Origin: a virus | IMG/VR virus record: IMGVR_UViG_3300033984_000416 | Location: 1 to 64,000 of that record | Length of the DNA: 64,000 bases | Reading direction: 5' to 3' (one strand) | Part shown: in pieces, positions 8,133 through 16,548 of the stretch | Position numbering within the stretch: position 1 is the first letter of the stretch | How the letters are laid out: each line of letters opens with the position of its first letter | The notes under the pieces: model-generated | Databases searched by the model: none | What the model saw: the letters and a program-made list of their open reading frames with translations, nothing else | What the model was told of the DNA's origin: nothing | Program-made: the position numbers and the translations under genes

Positions 8133-8656
8133 TATTTATTTGATTTATATTCATTTGTTAGTTTTAAATACCATTCATCAGCCCAAACCTTGTAGTATCC
8201 TTTAAGTTTTTTCAATAAGTCGATAACATCGTCATCTAAGTCGTTTGAACCTTGCATCTCTAGTTTAACTTCACGAGCATTCAATGCCATGGTAAAATGA
8301 ATACCAGAGTTTTCATTTTCATTTCTTAAGAATGCCCCTTCAATCATTATGTTGTCGTCCGATGGGTATATTTTAAAATTTGTAATCTTTGCACTAGCGT
8401 TAACAGTATCTTGTAATTTTTTTAATTCGTCATTGAATACAGCGTCACCACTTACAGGTGAAATAGTGTCTTCACTTTCTTTTTCTATACCTTCTTCTTC
8501 AGTAGGTTCTGGTAAATCATCACCAGCTACTGTTTCAGCATCTTCAACTTCGGTTTCTGATTGTTCAACTTCTTCAGTTACCAAAGTTTTAAAACCATTT
8601 CTGATGGAATCCATCATTTTTTTGGTCATATCGTGTTCATTAATGTTTTCTTTCAT
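8132..8656 (-). CDS. Hypothetical protein with acidic linker
   Basis: A 174-residue protein. The N-terminal helix (about 1-28, ending KTLVTEEVEQ) is followed by an acidic disordered linker (about 30-68). A small folded alpha/beta domain at about 75-170 ends with aromatic residues (YYKVWADEWYLKL). It is embedded in the lysis group between the amidase and the i-spanin-like gene, 5 nt after the amidase stop. The helix plus acidic linker recalls the other probable head-associated proteins of this genome, but no function can be assigned. Confidence 0.65.
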   Translation of the reverse strand: MKENINEHDMTKKMMDSIRNGFKTLVTEEVEQSETEVEDAETVAGDDLPEPTEEEGIEKESEDTISPVSGDAVFNDELKKLQDTVNASAKITNFKIYPSDDNIMIEGAFLRNENENSGIHFTMALNAREVKLEMQGSNDLDDDVIDLLKKLKGYYKVWADEWYLKLTNEYKSNK

Positions 8657-8661
8657 AGTTT

Positions 8662-9273
8662 TTATATTAATTCTAATTTATGTTTAAATTCAACACAATC
8701 CCAAGCTGGTGTTAAATCAGTATAGTGTTTTTCAATATTACTTTTATAAATAACACCTTGATAACCGAATAACGAATCAATCTTTGTATTGTGTCCGATA
8801 GCTGTAATTGGTATGTAGAATTCATCACATAATTGTTTTACTAACTCTATCGTTGAATCGAACTGTTCTGTAGTGTACGGGGCCCAATAATTATAACCAC
8901 GCCATCTTTTTTCTACAATTTCATTTGATTTATTATAAATATCCCCAATCCAAGTAATAAATCTATTTTTTTCTTTATCTTTTAATAACCACCCGTCATT
9001 TTCTAACACTATAACAATTGTTTTTGTATCTAACTCTAATTGCCCAAAAAACCTAGACATATATTTAGGGTCGAAGTGTCTATAAACTAAACCAGCCGCA
9101 TCAATAGTGAATGCAGCTGTTTTTTTGTATTTTCCGTTATTTCTATTTTTCCACCCAATTACGTGACGCATATCATGGTTAAACGAATTTGCTATAACGA
9201 TTTGAGTTTTGATACATTCTACTTGAATATAGTTGTTTTCAGATAACCCGTATTTTGTTTCATCAATAATCAT
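8662..9273 (-). CDS. N-acetylmuramoyl-L-alanine amidase (Amidase_2/PGRP type)
   Basis: A 203-residue zinc amidase that cleaves the bond between MurNAc and the stem peptide. Features of the family in order: NHDMRHVIGW with the first zinc His (about 33), the AAFTIDAAGLVYRHFDP segment, TIVIVLENDG, then a helix with QLCDEFYIP and IGHNT, and finally HYTDLTPAWD with the last zinc His and the substrate-site acid. No signal peptide. It overlaps the stop of the upstream membrane protein gene by one base, and a spanin-like pair follows downstream, which suggests a lysis role alongside the GH19 enzyme. Confidence 0.82.
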   Translation of the reverse strand: MIIDETKYGLSENNYIQVECIKTQIVIANSFNHDMRHVIGWKNRNNGKYKKTAAFTIDAAGLVYRHFDPKYMSRFFGQLELDTKTIVIVLENDGWLLKDKEKNRFITWIGDIYNKSNEIVEKRWRGYNYWAPYTTEQFDSTIELVKQLCDEFYIPITAIGHNTKIDSLFGYQGVIYKSNIEKHYTDLTPAWDCVEFKHKLELI

Positions 9274-10595
9274 TAATCACGTCTAAAATAAACTTTGTTG
9301 TTATCACCGTTTTTAACTAATTTGTTAGAACCGATTCTTTCTATAGTATTTGTTTTTGGCGATGGAACATCTACCGAAAAACCTCTACCTTCTTTTATTT
9401 CTTTTATGTCTTCTAAATTAACCGAACCTGTAGTCACAACTGGTTCTTTTCTAACTGTTGTCTTAACTGGTTTGATTTCTTCAACTGGTTCTTCAATATT
9501 TTCAAAAATAGGGTCATCACCTTCACGTGTTGAAATTCCTGGTGATTTAAACTGTGATAACATTTTTTTAGTAAAAACCTTAGCACCGTCAACTAGGTTA
9601 AATGTTGTTGTCTCTTCTTCTTTTACACCCTCATTTTCTTCTTTTACTCCCTCATTTACAGCATCACTTACAGCATCACTTACAGCATCACTCCCTAGTA
9701 CTTCTTCATATTCATATTCATCTTCGTGCTCATGTTTCAATTCTTCTAGAATATCTTCTAAAACTTCTTTGGTTGAGTCTTTCTTAGGTTCTAGTGGTGT
9801 ACTTTCACCAGCTAAATCAAAAGCTTTGTTAGTTGCTAATACTAGTGATATAGCTAACGGGTCAAATACAAATATAAGAAGAAGTATCAAATAATTAACA
9901 ACACTCGCCATTGGAATACCTGTAAGTTCTGCAATATATTTCAAAGGTCCAACTTCACCAGCAACATCACTACCAGATTTCATTTCTAATGCTTTTACAT
10001 TGTAACTACCAATAGAGTCAGCCAACACAGCGTTTTTAGCGTTTAAACCATCAATTTCTGTTGATAGTTTTTGAATTTCACCGTTAGCTGAAGATATATC
10101 TTTTCTCACGTTATTTCTATCTCTATTTGATTTAGAACCATCTATTCTACTTTCTTGTGAACTTCTAAGTCCACTTAATTGGTCGATACGTTTTGTTTTG
10201 GCTTCGATTAATTTTTCATTAGAAGCAACACCCTTTTCAAAAATACCCTTTTTACCATCTAACACACCCAACTCACCATCATGAATTTCAAGTTTGTTCG
10301 CTGTTTTTTGATAGGCATTTGATAGAAATCCATAAATACCAGCAGATGTAATTAACATAAGAATAACAACACTGGTCGTTAAATAAAACCTTAAAGATTT
10401 ACTTAATTTATCCCAATAAGTGTGTAAAGCAGTTGTAACTACTAATTTACCGACTTCCAACACTGAAGCCATCACAATAACAGCGGCACTAGCACCAGCA
10501 AATAGTTGGCTAAGTCCCCAGACTGAGAAATATGCGGCACATCCAGCTACTGAAAGTGCCATAATCAACATTATGTGTCTAAATTTTATTTTCAT
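9273..10595 (-). CDS. Large membrane protein with periplasmic coiled coil
   Basis: About 440 residues. Three N-terminal membrane helices (about 8-25, 30-52 and 70-90) are followed by a long coiled coil (about 97-205), a further helix (about 225-255), and an acidic disordered cytoplasmic tail holding SDAV and EGVKEE repeats. The layout suggests an inner-membrane scaffold or sensor; no family was recognised. I chose the ATG at 10595; a longer start at 10619 would begin within the terminator region. A late-type element ends only 3 nt before this ATG, so the in-frame Met 9 codons later is an alternative start. Confidence 0.7.
   Translation of the reverse strand: MKIKFRHIMLIMALSVAGCAAYFSVWGLSQLFAGASAAVIVMASVLEVGKLVVTTALHTYWDKLSKSLRFYLTTSVVILMLITSAGIYGFLSNAYQKTANKLEIHDGELGVLDGKKGIFEKGVASNEKLIEAKTKRIDQLSGLRSSQESRIDGSKSNRDRNNVRKDISSANGEIQKLSTEIDGLNAKNAVLADSIGSYNVKALEMKSGSDVAGEVGPLKYIAELTGIPMASVVNYLILLLIFVFDPLAISLVLATNKAFDLAGESTPLEPKKDSTKEVLEDILEELKHEHEDEYEYEEVLGSDAVSDAVSDAVNEGVKEENEGVKEEETTTFNLVDGAKVFTKKMLSQFKSPGISTREGDDPIFENIEEPVEEIKPVKTTVRKEPVVTTGSVNLEDIKEIKEGRGFSVDVPSPKTNTIERIGSNKLVKNGDNNKVYFRRD
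9658..9693 (-). repeat. Three 12-bp tandem repeats coding SDAV
   Basis: Three copies of acagcatcactt (the last with one change) lie in tandem within the tail of the membrane protein gene. They code for SDAV-type tetrapeptides and are next to a second repeat coding NEGVKEE. Confidence 0.9.
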
Positions 10596-10598
10596 CTT

Positions 10599-10608
10599 TA
10601 TAAATATC
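10599..10608 (-). promoter_or_regulatory. Putative late element GATATTTATA close to the start codon
   Basis: An exact copy on the coding strand, but only 3 nt before the ATG at 10595. If it is a promoter, translation may start at the Met codon 24 nt further in. Confidence 0.4.
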
Positions 10609-10616
10609 TTAATATA

Positions 10617-10639
10617 CAAAAAAGGGGAAAACCCCTTTC
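10617..10639 (-). terminator. Intrinsic terminator after the sigma factor gene
   Basis: A 7-bp AAAGGGG / CCCCTTT stem with a short loop and a T run on the minus strand, directly behind the stop codon of the sigma gene. Confidence 0.88.
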
Positions 10640-11470
10640 TTATTCGTTTAGTAAACTTTGTAATCCGTGTGCGTTATGTCTTAACTTTCGTATCGCTTTT
10701 TCTTTTATTTGTCTTATTCTTTCTTTTGTTAAAGAATACTTTTCTCCGATAGCTTCAAGTGTCATTGGCTCACAATCTGTGTTAACACCAAAATAACTTT
10801 CAATTATCATCTTTTCTCTTTCATCTAAAACGTCTAGTGTTTTATTTAACTCTACCTTAACTTTTTCATCAACCTCTATTTGGTCCATATCATAAGTTTC
10901 ACAAGGAATTAATTGAATCAACTCGTCACCTTCTTCGTTTATCATTTGATTTAATGAACTACATTTTGGATACGACAACATCGCCATTGTATTATTATCT
11001 TTATCGAATATCTCACCGTAAACTGGTTCTCTTTCGTTATCATTTTCAAACCTAGAAATTTCTTTGTTTAATTTTGAAATTTTATTGATAACATTTGCTG
11101 GTAGTCTTACAATTCTAGCATTGTCATTAAGACTTTGAATTATCGATTGTTTAATCCACCATACAGCATAAGAAATAAATCTAAAACCTCTTTTGTGGTC
11201 AAAACGACTCGCAGCTTTTATTAAACCGTAATTACCTTCACTAATTAAATCAGATAATGGTAATCCTTGTCCTTGGTATTCTTTGGCAATTGATACAACA
11301 AATTTAAGGTTAGCTTTAACCAATATTTCTGTCGCTTTTTCATCACCGTTTTTTATTCTTTTAGCTAAATCAACTTCTTCAATAGGAGTTAAGATAACTG
11401 ATTTTCTTACGTCTTTAAAGTATTTTGCGATGCTATCATCTGTATCAAAATTTACATATTTTTTGTTCAT
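10640..11470 (-). CDS. Sigma-70 family factor of Bacteroidetes RpoD type
   Basis: A 276-residue RNA polymerase sigma factor. Region 1.2 (about 11-48) is followed by region 2 (NLKFVVSIAKEYQGQGLPLS, then EGNYGLIKAA, RFISYAVWWIKQSI, and the -10 recognition stretch before RIVRLPANV), then region 3, then region 4 with a helix-turn-helix at about 240-268 (LEAIGEKYSLTKERIRQIKE). It is far closer to the host primary sigma than to T4 gp55, which is shorter and diverged. It presumably redirects host polymerase to phage promoters. A promoter of nearly host consensus lies about 45 nt upstream, and a terminator follows. That it reads the GATATTTATA elements is inference. Confidence 0.9.
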   Translation of the reverse strand: MNKKYVNFDTDDSIAKYFKDVRKSVILTPIEEVDLAKRIKNGDEKATEILVKANLKFVVSIAKEYQGQGLPLSDLISEGNYGLIKAASRFDHKRGFRFISYAVWWIKQSIIQSLNDNARIVRLPANVINKISKLNKEISRFENDNEREPVYGEIFDKDNNTMAMLSYPKCSSLNQMINEEGDELIQLIPCETYDMDQIEVDEKVKVELNKTLDVLDEREKMIIESYFGVNTDCEPMTLEAIGEKYSLTKERIRQIKEKAIRKLRHNAHGLQSLLNE

Positions 11471-11513
11471 TAAATTGTTTCATTCTTTTCTTTTTTGTTA
11501 TGTTTAACATAGT

Positions 11514-11543
11514 TAAATATACGATAAAATCTTTAAAAGTCAA
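11514..11543 (-). promoter_or_regulatory. Host-type promoter variant upstream of the sigma gene
   Basis: TTG, 19 nt, then TATATTTA on the minus strand. Compared with the Bacteroidetes consensus TAnnTTTG only the last base differs. It would give a leader of about 40 nt. Confidence 0.5.
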
Positions 11544-11556
11544 GTGTTTTTAACAC

Positions 11557-12075
11557 TTATTTTGCTAATAAAGGTAATATTTTTTTATCATATTCAGTAA
11601 GATTTTCAATACCATTTTCGATTAATTGGTTCATCATTTCTTCTCTTTCTGATTTTGTCATCTGTTCTATCTCAGCTTCACTTATTTCGTTTTCAACTAT
11701 CTCAGCATCGCTAACGGTAAAACCACTTTTTCCGTTTATAATCCCAGATGGCATTGTACTTAAAAATTCTAATGATTTTGATTCTAATTCTTCTTGGTTA
11801 ACATCCCTAAGAAACCCGAACAATCCTTCGTGTATATCTTTTTTTGTTATGTTGAAACCAGAATTATTTTCATTCAAATCAAACACTAAAAAACTTCGAT
11901 TGTTTACAGTGAACCATTCTGATATTTCACTAGGTTCAACAAAAGATGTAAATGTTGCAATTATGATACCTTTAGCATCTAGTACGTTTGGCTTACTATC
12001 ACTAATTTTTTCAATTTCTTGTACTACACCAAGAGTATCACCCATTATTACAACACAATAATTTCTAAATTTCAT
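11557..12075 (-). CDS. Hypothetical protein, early promoter
   Basis: A 172-residue soluble protein with an alpha/beta N-terminal part (about 1-75, ending SFLVFDLNEN) and a highly acidic, helical C-terminal part (about 125-165). No known motif. It stands directly between gp46 and the sigma factor and has its own host-type promoter, so it is probably expressed early or in the middle phase and might be regulatory. This role is inferred from position alone. Confidence 0.65.
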   Translation of the reverse strand: MKFRNYCVVIMGDTLGVVQEIEKISDSKPNVLDAKGIIIATFTSFVEPSEISEWFTVNNRSFLVFDLNENNSGFNITKKDIHEGLFGFLRDVNQEELESKSLEFLSTMPSGIINGKSGFTVSDAEIVENEISEAEIEQMTKSEREEMMNQLIENGIENLTEYDKKILPLLAK

Positions 12076-12096
12076 ATGTTATTTTTTTTATATACA

Positions 12097-12127
12097 CAAA
12101 GGTACTATTTTTAGTTGGTTTTTACAA
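12097..12127 (-). promoter_or_regulatory. Bacteroidetes-type promoter, TTG-N20-TACCTTTG
   Basis: On the minus strand the -33 TTG (12127-12125) is separated by 20 nt from TACCTTTG (12104-12097), which matches TAnnTTTG exactly. The start codon at 12075 follows after about 21 nt. Confidence 0.85.
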
Positions 12128-14488
12128 CTATTTGATAGTAATCTTCGATAAATTGTTATTTTTAACGACAGTTATCACGTTATCACCCCAATCTTTAACC
12201 AAATCGTTGTGAGTAATGAAAAACACAATCTCATACATGTCCTTAATCTTATCAAAAAGCGTTTTAAGCTTCTCTACGTTATCTGGAGCTACTTTACCTA
12301 ATACTTCATCAAATGTGATAAAATTAGGCATAGGAAGCGTAGAAATCTTTCCTAACACACCTCTTAATGCAAGACTTGCTGCTGTCTTCTCAAAACCACT
12401 ACCAGACTTCAATGATTTGGATACATCATCTTTATTTAAAAGAAATTGTACGTCATTTTTATCGTCCATAGATATCTCAACTTCAAAATCAACCACATCT
12501 TCTAAAAGACGTTGTACTTCTGAATTAATAATTGGCAATACAGAACGCAATACCAGCTTGCTAATACCTTTTTTACCAACCAGTTCAATGTATGTTTTGA
12601 AAATTTTATCTACTTCTTCTTCTTTTTTGATTGTTTCAATCAATTTGTTTTTCGTAATTATCGCTACTCTATTTGTTTGAGTATCAGTTTGAACTCTTTC
12701 GATTCTAGTGATTGTTGTGTCTTTGGTATAATCGCAAACATCTAATTGTGTTTTTACTTGAATTACTTGGCTATCAATTTTTTTATTTAACTCAATAGCT
12801 TCTAAGTTCAAGTTATATTTCTTTAAGTCGTTTCTTTTACCAGTTACTAGATTTCTTAATGAACCGATTTCCACTTCAGCTCTATCTTTATCCAACTCTA
12901 ATTTGTTTTTAGTATCAATAACTTTTTTAGTTTTATCTAATTCGTCAATCTCAGTTTGAATTGTTTTAAGCTGCTCTTCTATTATAAATATCTCTTTTTT
13001 AAGTTTTTCTATCTCTAATTCGTGTTTTGCTATGTGTATTGTGTTATCAACATCATCTAATTTTCTATTACATGATTGACATATCCCACCAGCAACCAAG
13101 CCAGATACAACCAATTTAAGTCTAGATACTTCGGCACCTTTCAATGCTTTGTCTGTTGTTGCTTTGTTGAAAGCTCTTGTTTGCTCTAGGTGTCTATCTT
13201 CATCAAAATTAACAGTACCGATTAACTCAATTTGAGTCGTTAAACCATCAATTTTTTCTTTGATTTCTATTCCTTTATCCATCAATGTTTTAATGTCACT
13301 ATCTAACCTTGATGGGTTCAACTCAGAAATTGTTACATCAATCTTTTCTTTACTATTGATAAGAGAATCTCTTTCATCACCTAATTTTGTAATCTCAGCC
13401 TTTGTGGCTTCTAATTTAGTTTTAAGTTCTATTTCTAGTTCTTCACCCTGTGATACTTTTTCAACGTGTTCCTCGATTTCGTTAGCTAGTGTAATCACAT
13501 CAAAGTCGTTAGATTTTTTCTTTCTAGCAAATTCATTGTACATAGTTCTAACAGCTGCTTCTTTTAATTCCAATATTTCTAAACCGATAAGTCTAGTTAA
13601 AACCTTACCAGATTCTGTTGTTGTTAAACCAATAAGGTCATCTAAGTTCTTTTCAGTTGCTAATACAAGCATCTCAAAGTCTTTCTCACTACCAATTGTT
13701 TCTTTTAACTTTTTGGTTGTTTGTTTAGCATCTTCTTCATTTAATTCCTCTTCTTCACCATCTGGTAACAATCGGTAATAGTTAACCTTGTTTACTACGG
13801 TCCAACCACCACCTTTTTTAGCAGAACGTCTCATTTTTCTTTCAATGATAGTTTCTTCGTTTTCGATTTCAATCATACCACGTACAACCAATTCATTCAT
13901 ACCACTAAACGTGTTAAATATTTCTTCGTTCTTATCAGTCTTGGTAGTTGTACCGTGTAACAAGAATTTAATTGCATCAATAGTAAGTGTTGTTTTTCCA
14001 CCTTGGTTAGCTGGAATAGAGTTAACCACCGTTAAACCTTTTAGTTTACTAAATGGAACATAGTTATCTTCACCGAAAGATAGGAAGTTATTAATCATAA
14101 CCCATTTTATTCCCCAGCTTCTATGTTGTGCGTGAGTTAAGTCAACGTTCAATTCACCGTTAACCTTGTCATCTAACGCAACAATACGATTGAAATCAAC
14201 CGTTTTACCATCTCTAGTAATTAGTTCTTTCATAAGGGCTCTTTGGTAATTAACATCCATAATGTTTTCTATACCAGCACCTGTAATTTCAATAGCATCA
14301 CCTTTATCGTTAAACTTTACTGGTCTGTAAATAACGTTGATGTTGTTCTTGTTCACACCATACTTGCTGGCAAAATAATTTCTTATTTTTGTTTTTCCAT
14401 CTTTGCTGTAATTATGCGGTTGGTCATCCCAATATACTTTAATCTTTGCGTAAGGTGATATCAACCTACTGTCTGTACTATTCGCCAT
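12128..14488 (-). CDS. 46: gp46/SbcC/Rad50-like recombination nuclease ATPase subunit
   Basis: A 786-residue SMC-like ATPase that works with gp47 to resect DNA ends in recombination-dependent replication. An extra N-terminal region (about 1-125) precedes the ATPase head. The P-loop is PANQGGKTT (about 159-167), with Pro where Gly/Ala is usual. Long coiled-coil arms flank a zinc-hook CQSC (GGICQSCNRKLDD). The C-terminal head has the signature LKSGSGFEKTAASLALRGVL and Walker B FITFDEVLGK. It overlaps the upstream gene by 11 nt. The N-terminal extension is unlike T4 gp46 (560 residues) and unexplained. Confidence 0.9.
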   Translation of the reverse strand: MANSTDSRLISPYAKIKVYWDDQPHNYSKDGKTKIRNYFASKYGVNKNNINVIYRPVKFNDKGDAIEITGAGIENIMDVNYQRALMKELITRDGKTVDFNRIVALDDKVNGELNVDLTHAQHRSWGIKWVMINNFLSFGEDNYVPFSKLKGLTVVNSIPANQGGKTTLTIDAIKFLLHGTTTKTDKNEEIFNTFSGMNELVVRGMIEIENEETIIERKMRRSAKKGGGWTVVNKVNYYRLLPDGEEEELNEEDAKQTTKKLKETIGSEKDFEMLVLATEKNLDDLIGLTTTESGKVLTRLIGLEILELKEAAVRTMYNEFARKKKSNDFDVITLANEIEEHVEKVSQGEELEIELKTKLEATKAEITKLGDERDSLINSKEKIDVTISELNPSRLDSDIKTLMDKGIEIKEKIDGLTTQIELIGTVNFDEDRHLEQTRAFNKATTDKALKGAEVSRLKLVVSGLVAGGICQSCNRKLDDVDNTIHIAKHELEIEKLKKEIFIIEEQLKTIQTEIDELDKTKKVIDTKNKLELDKDRAEVEIGSLRNLVTGKRNDLKKYNLNLEAIELNKKIDSQVIQVKTQLDVCDYTKDTTITRIERVQTDTQTNRVAIITKNKLIETIKKEEEVDKIFKTYIELVGKKGISKLVLRSVLPIINSEVQRLLEDVVDFEVEISMDDKNDVQFLLNKDDVSKSLKSGSGFEKTAASLALRGVLGKISTLPMPNFITFDEVLGKVAPDNVEKLKTLFDKIKDMYEIVFFITHNDLVKDWGDNVITVVKNNNLSKITIK

Positions 14489-14909
14489 AAAAATCTGTTT
14501 TATTTTTCTTTTTTTCTAATTCTAATTCTTTTTCAAGTTTCTTTACCTTATCCATCAATTCTAACATTTCTTTTGTCATGTTAGATTGGTCTATATCGTG
14601 GATTTCTTTAAGTTTTTGAAGTCTTTCGATTTCATCAGTTAATTTTTTAGTTTGTGAATCATCAGTGATATACACTTCTTTTTCGACTGGAACTTCAACA
14701 ATCTTTTCAACTGGAACTTCTACTATTTTTTCAACTATCTTTTCAACAATCTTTTCAACAATCTTTTCATTGGTTGTTGGTGTGGCACCAAATTTTTCCA
14801 TGGTGAAACCTTGTTTCAATAATTTAATAGTGAAACCATCAATATTGGTTACATTGTTCAAACGACAATAATCCCAAATTTCATCTTTAAGAGTTTTCGG
14901 AATCTCCAT
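14478..14909 (-). CDS. Coiled-coil protein with EKIVE repeats
   Basis: A 143-residue protein. The N-terminal part (about 1-42: IWDYCRLNNVTNIDGFTIKL) is a small folded domain that phages often encode near recombination genes. It is followed by tandem EKIVE / EKIVEVPV repeats (about 48-77) and a coiled coil (about 85-136). It overlaps gp46 by 11 nt and the gene upstream by 23 nt, so it is translated with the gp46/gp47 group. A structural partner of the nuclease is possible but unproven. Confidence 0.7.
   Translation of the reverse strand: MEIPKTLKDEIWDYCRLNNVTNIDGFTIKLLKQGFTMEKFGATPTTNEKIVEKIVEKIVEKIVEVPVEKIVEVPVEKEVYITDDSQTKKLTDEIERLQKLKEIHDIDQSNMTKEMLELMDKVKKLEKELELEKKKNKTDFYGE
14680..14770 (-). 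repeat. Short tandem repeats coding EKIVE
   Basis: About five imperfect units of the type caatcttttcaa code for (V)EKIVE, with two copies extended by VPV. In-frame and coding. Confidence 0.75.
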
Positions 14910-15120
14910 CTAGCAATATGTCTTTTACGTCTTTATCTGTTTGATGAAGAAATTGGATTTCACCGTTATTCTCATCTACATAGATTGTCATTATTGAATT
15001 GTTTGTCATTACAAACGTGTTACCATCAGAAGCTAAACCAAATTCTCCGTTAACCATCTCAAATTCATCCATTCCTTCTGGAATACTATTGATGAATACT
15101 TTTAATTCTTTTAGTGTCAT
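14887..15120 (-). CDS. Small hypothetical protein
   Basis: A 77-residue acidic protein starting MTLKELKVFINSIPEGMDEF, a pattern common in small phage proteins (an 'LKxFIxxIPxxxD' N-terminal helix followed by a small beta sheet). No function is known. It lies between the macro-domain gene (4 nt gap) and the coiled-coil gene (23 nt overlap), in the gp47-gp46 operon. Confidence 0.7.
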   Translation of the reverse strand: MTLKELKVFINSIPEGMDEFEMVNGEFGLASDGNTFVMTNNSIMTIYVDENNGEIQFLHQTDKDVKDILLDGDSENS

Positions 15121-15124
15121 AGTT

Positions 15125-15736
15125 TTATATGTTATTTCCTTTTATGTATTGATATCTTATTCCAGCAAAAGCCCATGATAATTGTCTTGGTCTTACTTTG
15201 TATGTTCGGTAAGCTTTAGCCATATCAGTTGCTGCTTGTCTATATGGAACTCTACCAGCACCAGTCCCTAAACCAGAACAAACTACTGTTCTAATTTTAT
15301 CGTCTGAAGTTTTGTTATGGTTTTCAACTGCCAATAACATAGCTCTCATGGCCATATAAACATTGTTCGTGTGAGCAATTAGTTCTGGAACAATCATTGT
15401 TGGGGTATGTGCAACATATCTAACTCTTTCAGCACCGTCTGGTGTCCCTCTTACGATTTCTGATGTTCCAACTGGTTGTTCACCAGCATATTTATCAATA
15501 ATCATAGTCTGTACTCTATCCATCATTTGCTGACCAAAGTACATTGTTATCGCTTCATCAATACCACCATCCATCAATCCGAAGGAATTTGCTGGGCTAT
15601 TGATACAATCAAAATCGATATGTTCGAATATACCATATCTTATCTCAACTTCTGGGAACTCAGCAAAAGCTAGTCTCCATTCTTCACATAATTCTTCTGT
15701 GAAATCACAAAGAATTAAATTAAATCTTTCTTCCAT
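15125..15736 (-). CDS. Macro-domain protein (ADP-ribose binding)
   Basis: A 203-residue single macro domain. The ADP-ribose binding loops are visible as INSPANSFGLMDGGIDEAI (about 45-63), corresponding to the NAAN...GGG(V)xxAI loop, and GLGTGAGRVPYRQAA (about 155-169). Macro domains bind or hydrolyse ADP-ribose, ADP-ribosylated macromolecules or Appr-1''-p. Here the gene is placed inside the gp47-gp46 operon, overlapping the gp47 stop by one base. A role in countering host NAD or ADP-ribosylation based defence, or in nucleotide salvage, is inference. Confidence 0.82.
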   Translation of the reverse strand: MEERFNLILCDFTEELCEEWRLAFAEFPEVEIRYGIFEHIDFDCINSPANSFGLMDGGIDEAITMYFGQQMMDRVQTMIIDKYAGEQPVGTSEIVRGTPDGAERVRYVAHTPTMIVPELIAHTNNVYMAMRAMLLAVENHNKTSDDKIRTVVCSGLGTGAGRVPYRQAATDMAKAYRTYKVRPRQLSWAFAGIRYQYIKGNNI

Positions 15737-16548
15737 TATAAATTTGTTATCTTTTCACTCCCAGTTTCAATATCAGCAATAGATTTAAGTCTAAACTGAT
15801 AATACGGAGATTTATTTTCAACGTCATGTTCGGTAAATGTTCTAGTTGGAACATCCCATAGTAAAAAACCATGACTAGTTACATTTTCACCAAAGTTTTG
15901 TTGTATCAATGATGATGGATAAGCTATTTGTATTCCTTTATGGTTGAATACCTGTCTTTTATGGATATCACCTAGCATTACTAGGTCACACCCTTCAAAT
16001 ATCTCTAATCCAGCACCGTGGTCAATTTCGTAACCAATATCTGTCTTAGCGTTAACCAAAGCAGCGTGATATAAACCGATATAAGTTTTATCATCACCGA
16101 ATTGTGCTCTAGCCGATTCAATGTCTGGTCTAGAATTTTCTTCAAAGATTGAATAAACACACCAAACAACATCACCATCTAAATAACACTTAGATTCTTT
16201 GAAATAGTTTATTTCTTTGTCTGGTAAGAACTGAACCATCGGTGTAATCGAATCCATACGGTCTTTGTTATTCTCTAAAAGGTCATGATTACCAGCAATA
16301 AGGATAACTGGGGCTATTTCTTCTAGCTTACGTAGAAACCAGGTTCCAAGCATCAGTTGCTCATTAGAAATCACAATCTTCTGGTGTACAAGGTCACCAG
16401 CAACTACGATTCTAATTTCTTCTCTCTTGTAATCAATCAATAATTCGGTTAAATCACTCATAAGTGTTTTAAAGACATCTTGATACTCATCATGAAGTCT
16501 AAATGTTCTGATATGAATATCAGCTAAGTGTACTATTTTTTTAATCAT
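15736..16548 (-). CDS. 47: gp47/SbcD/Mre11-like nuclease subunit
   Basis: A 270-residue calcineurin-like phosphoesterase, the catalytic partner of gp46. The metal-binding motifs are all present: DIH (10-12), GDLVHQK (51-57), GNHD (86-89), LYHAAL and GDIHKRQ in the second half. At 270 residues it is shorter than T4 gp47 (339), so the C-terminal partner-binding part may be reduced. The start overlaps the upstream small gene by 8 nt. It is co-transcribed with the macro-domain gene and gp46 from the host-type promoter before the RecB-like nuclease. Confidence 0.9.
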   Translation of the reverse strand: MIKKIVHLADIHIRTFRLHDEYQDVFKTLMSDLTELLIDYKREEIRIVVAGDLVHQKIVISNEQLMLGTWFLRKLEEIAPVILIAGNHDLLENNKDRMDSITPMVQFLPDKEINYFKESKCYLDGDVVWCVYSIFEENSRPDIESARAQFGDDKTYIGLYHAALVNAKTDIGYEIDHGAGLEIFEGCDLVMLGDIHKRQVFNHKGIQIAYPSSLIQQNFGENVTSHGFLLWDVPTRTFTEHDVENKSPYYQFRLKSIADIETGSEKITNL

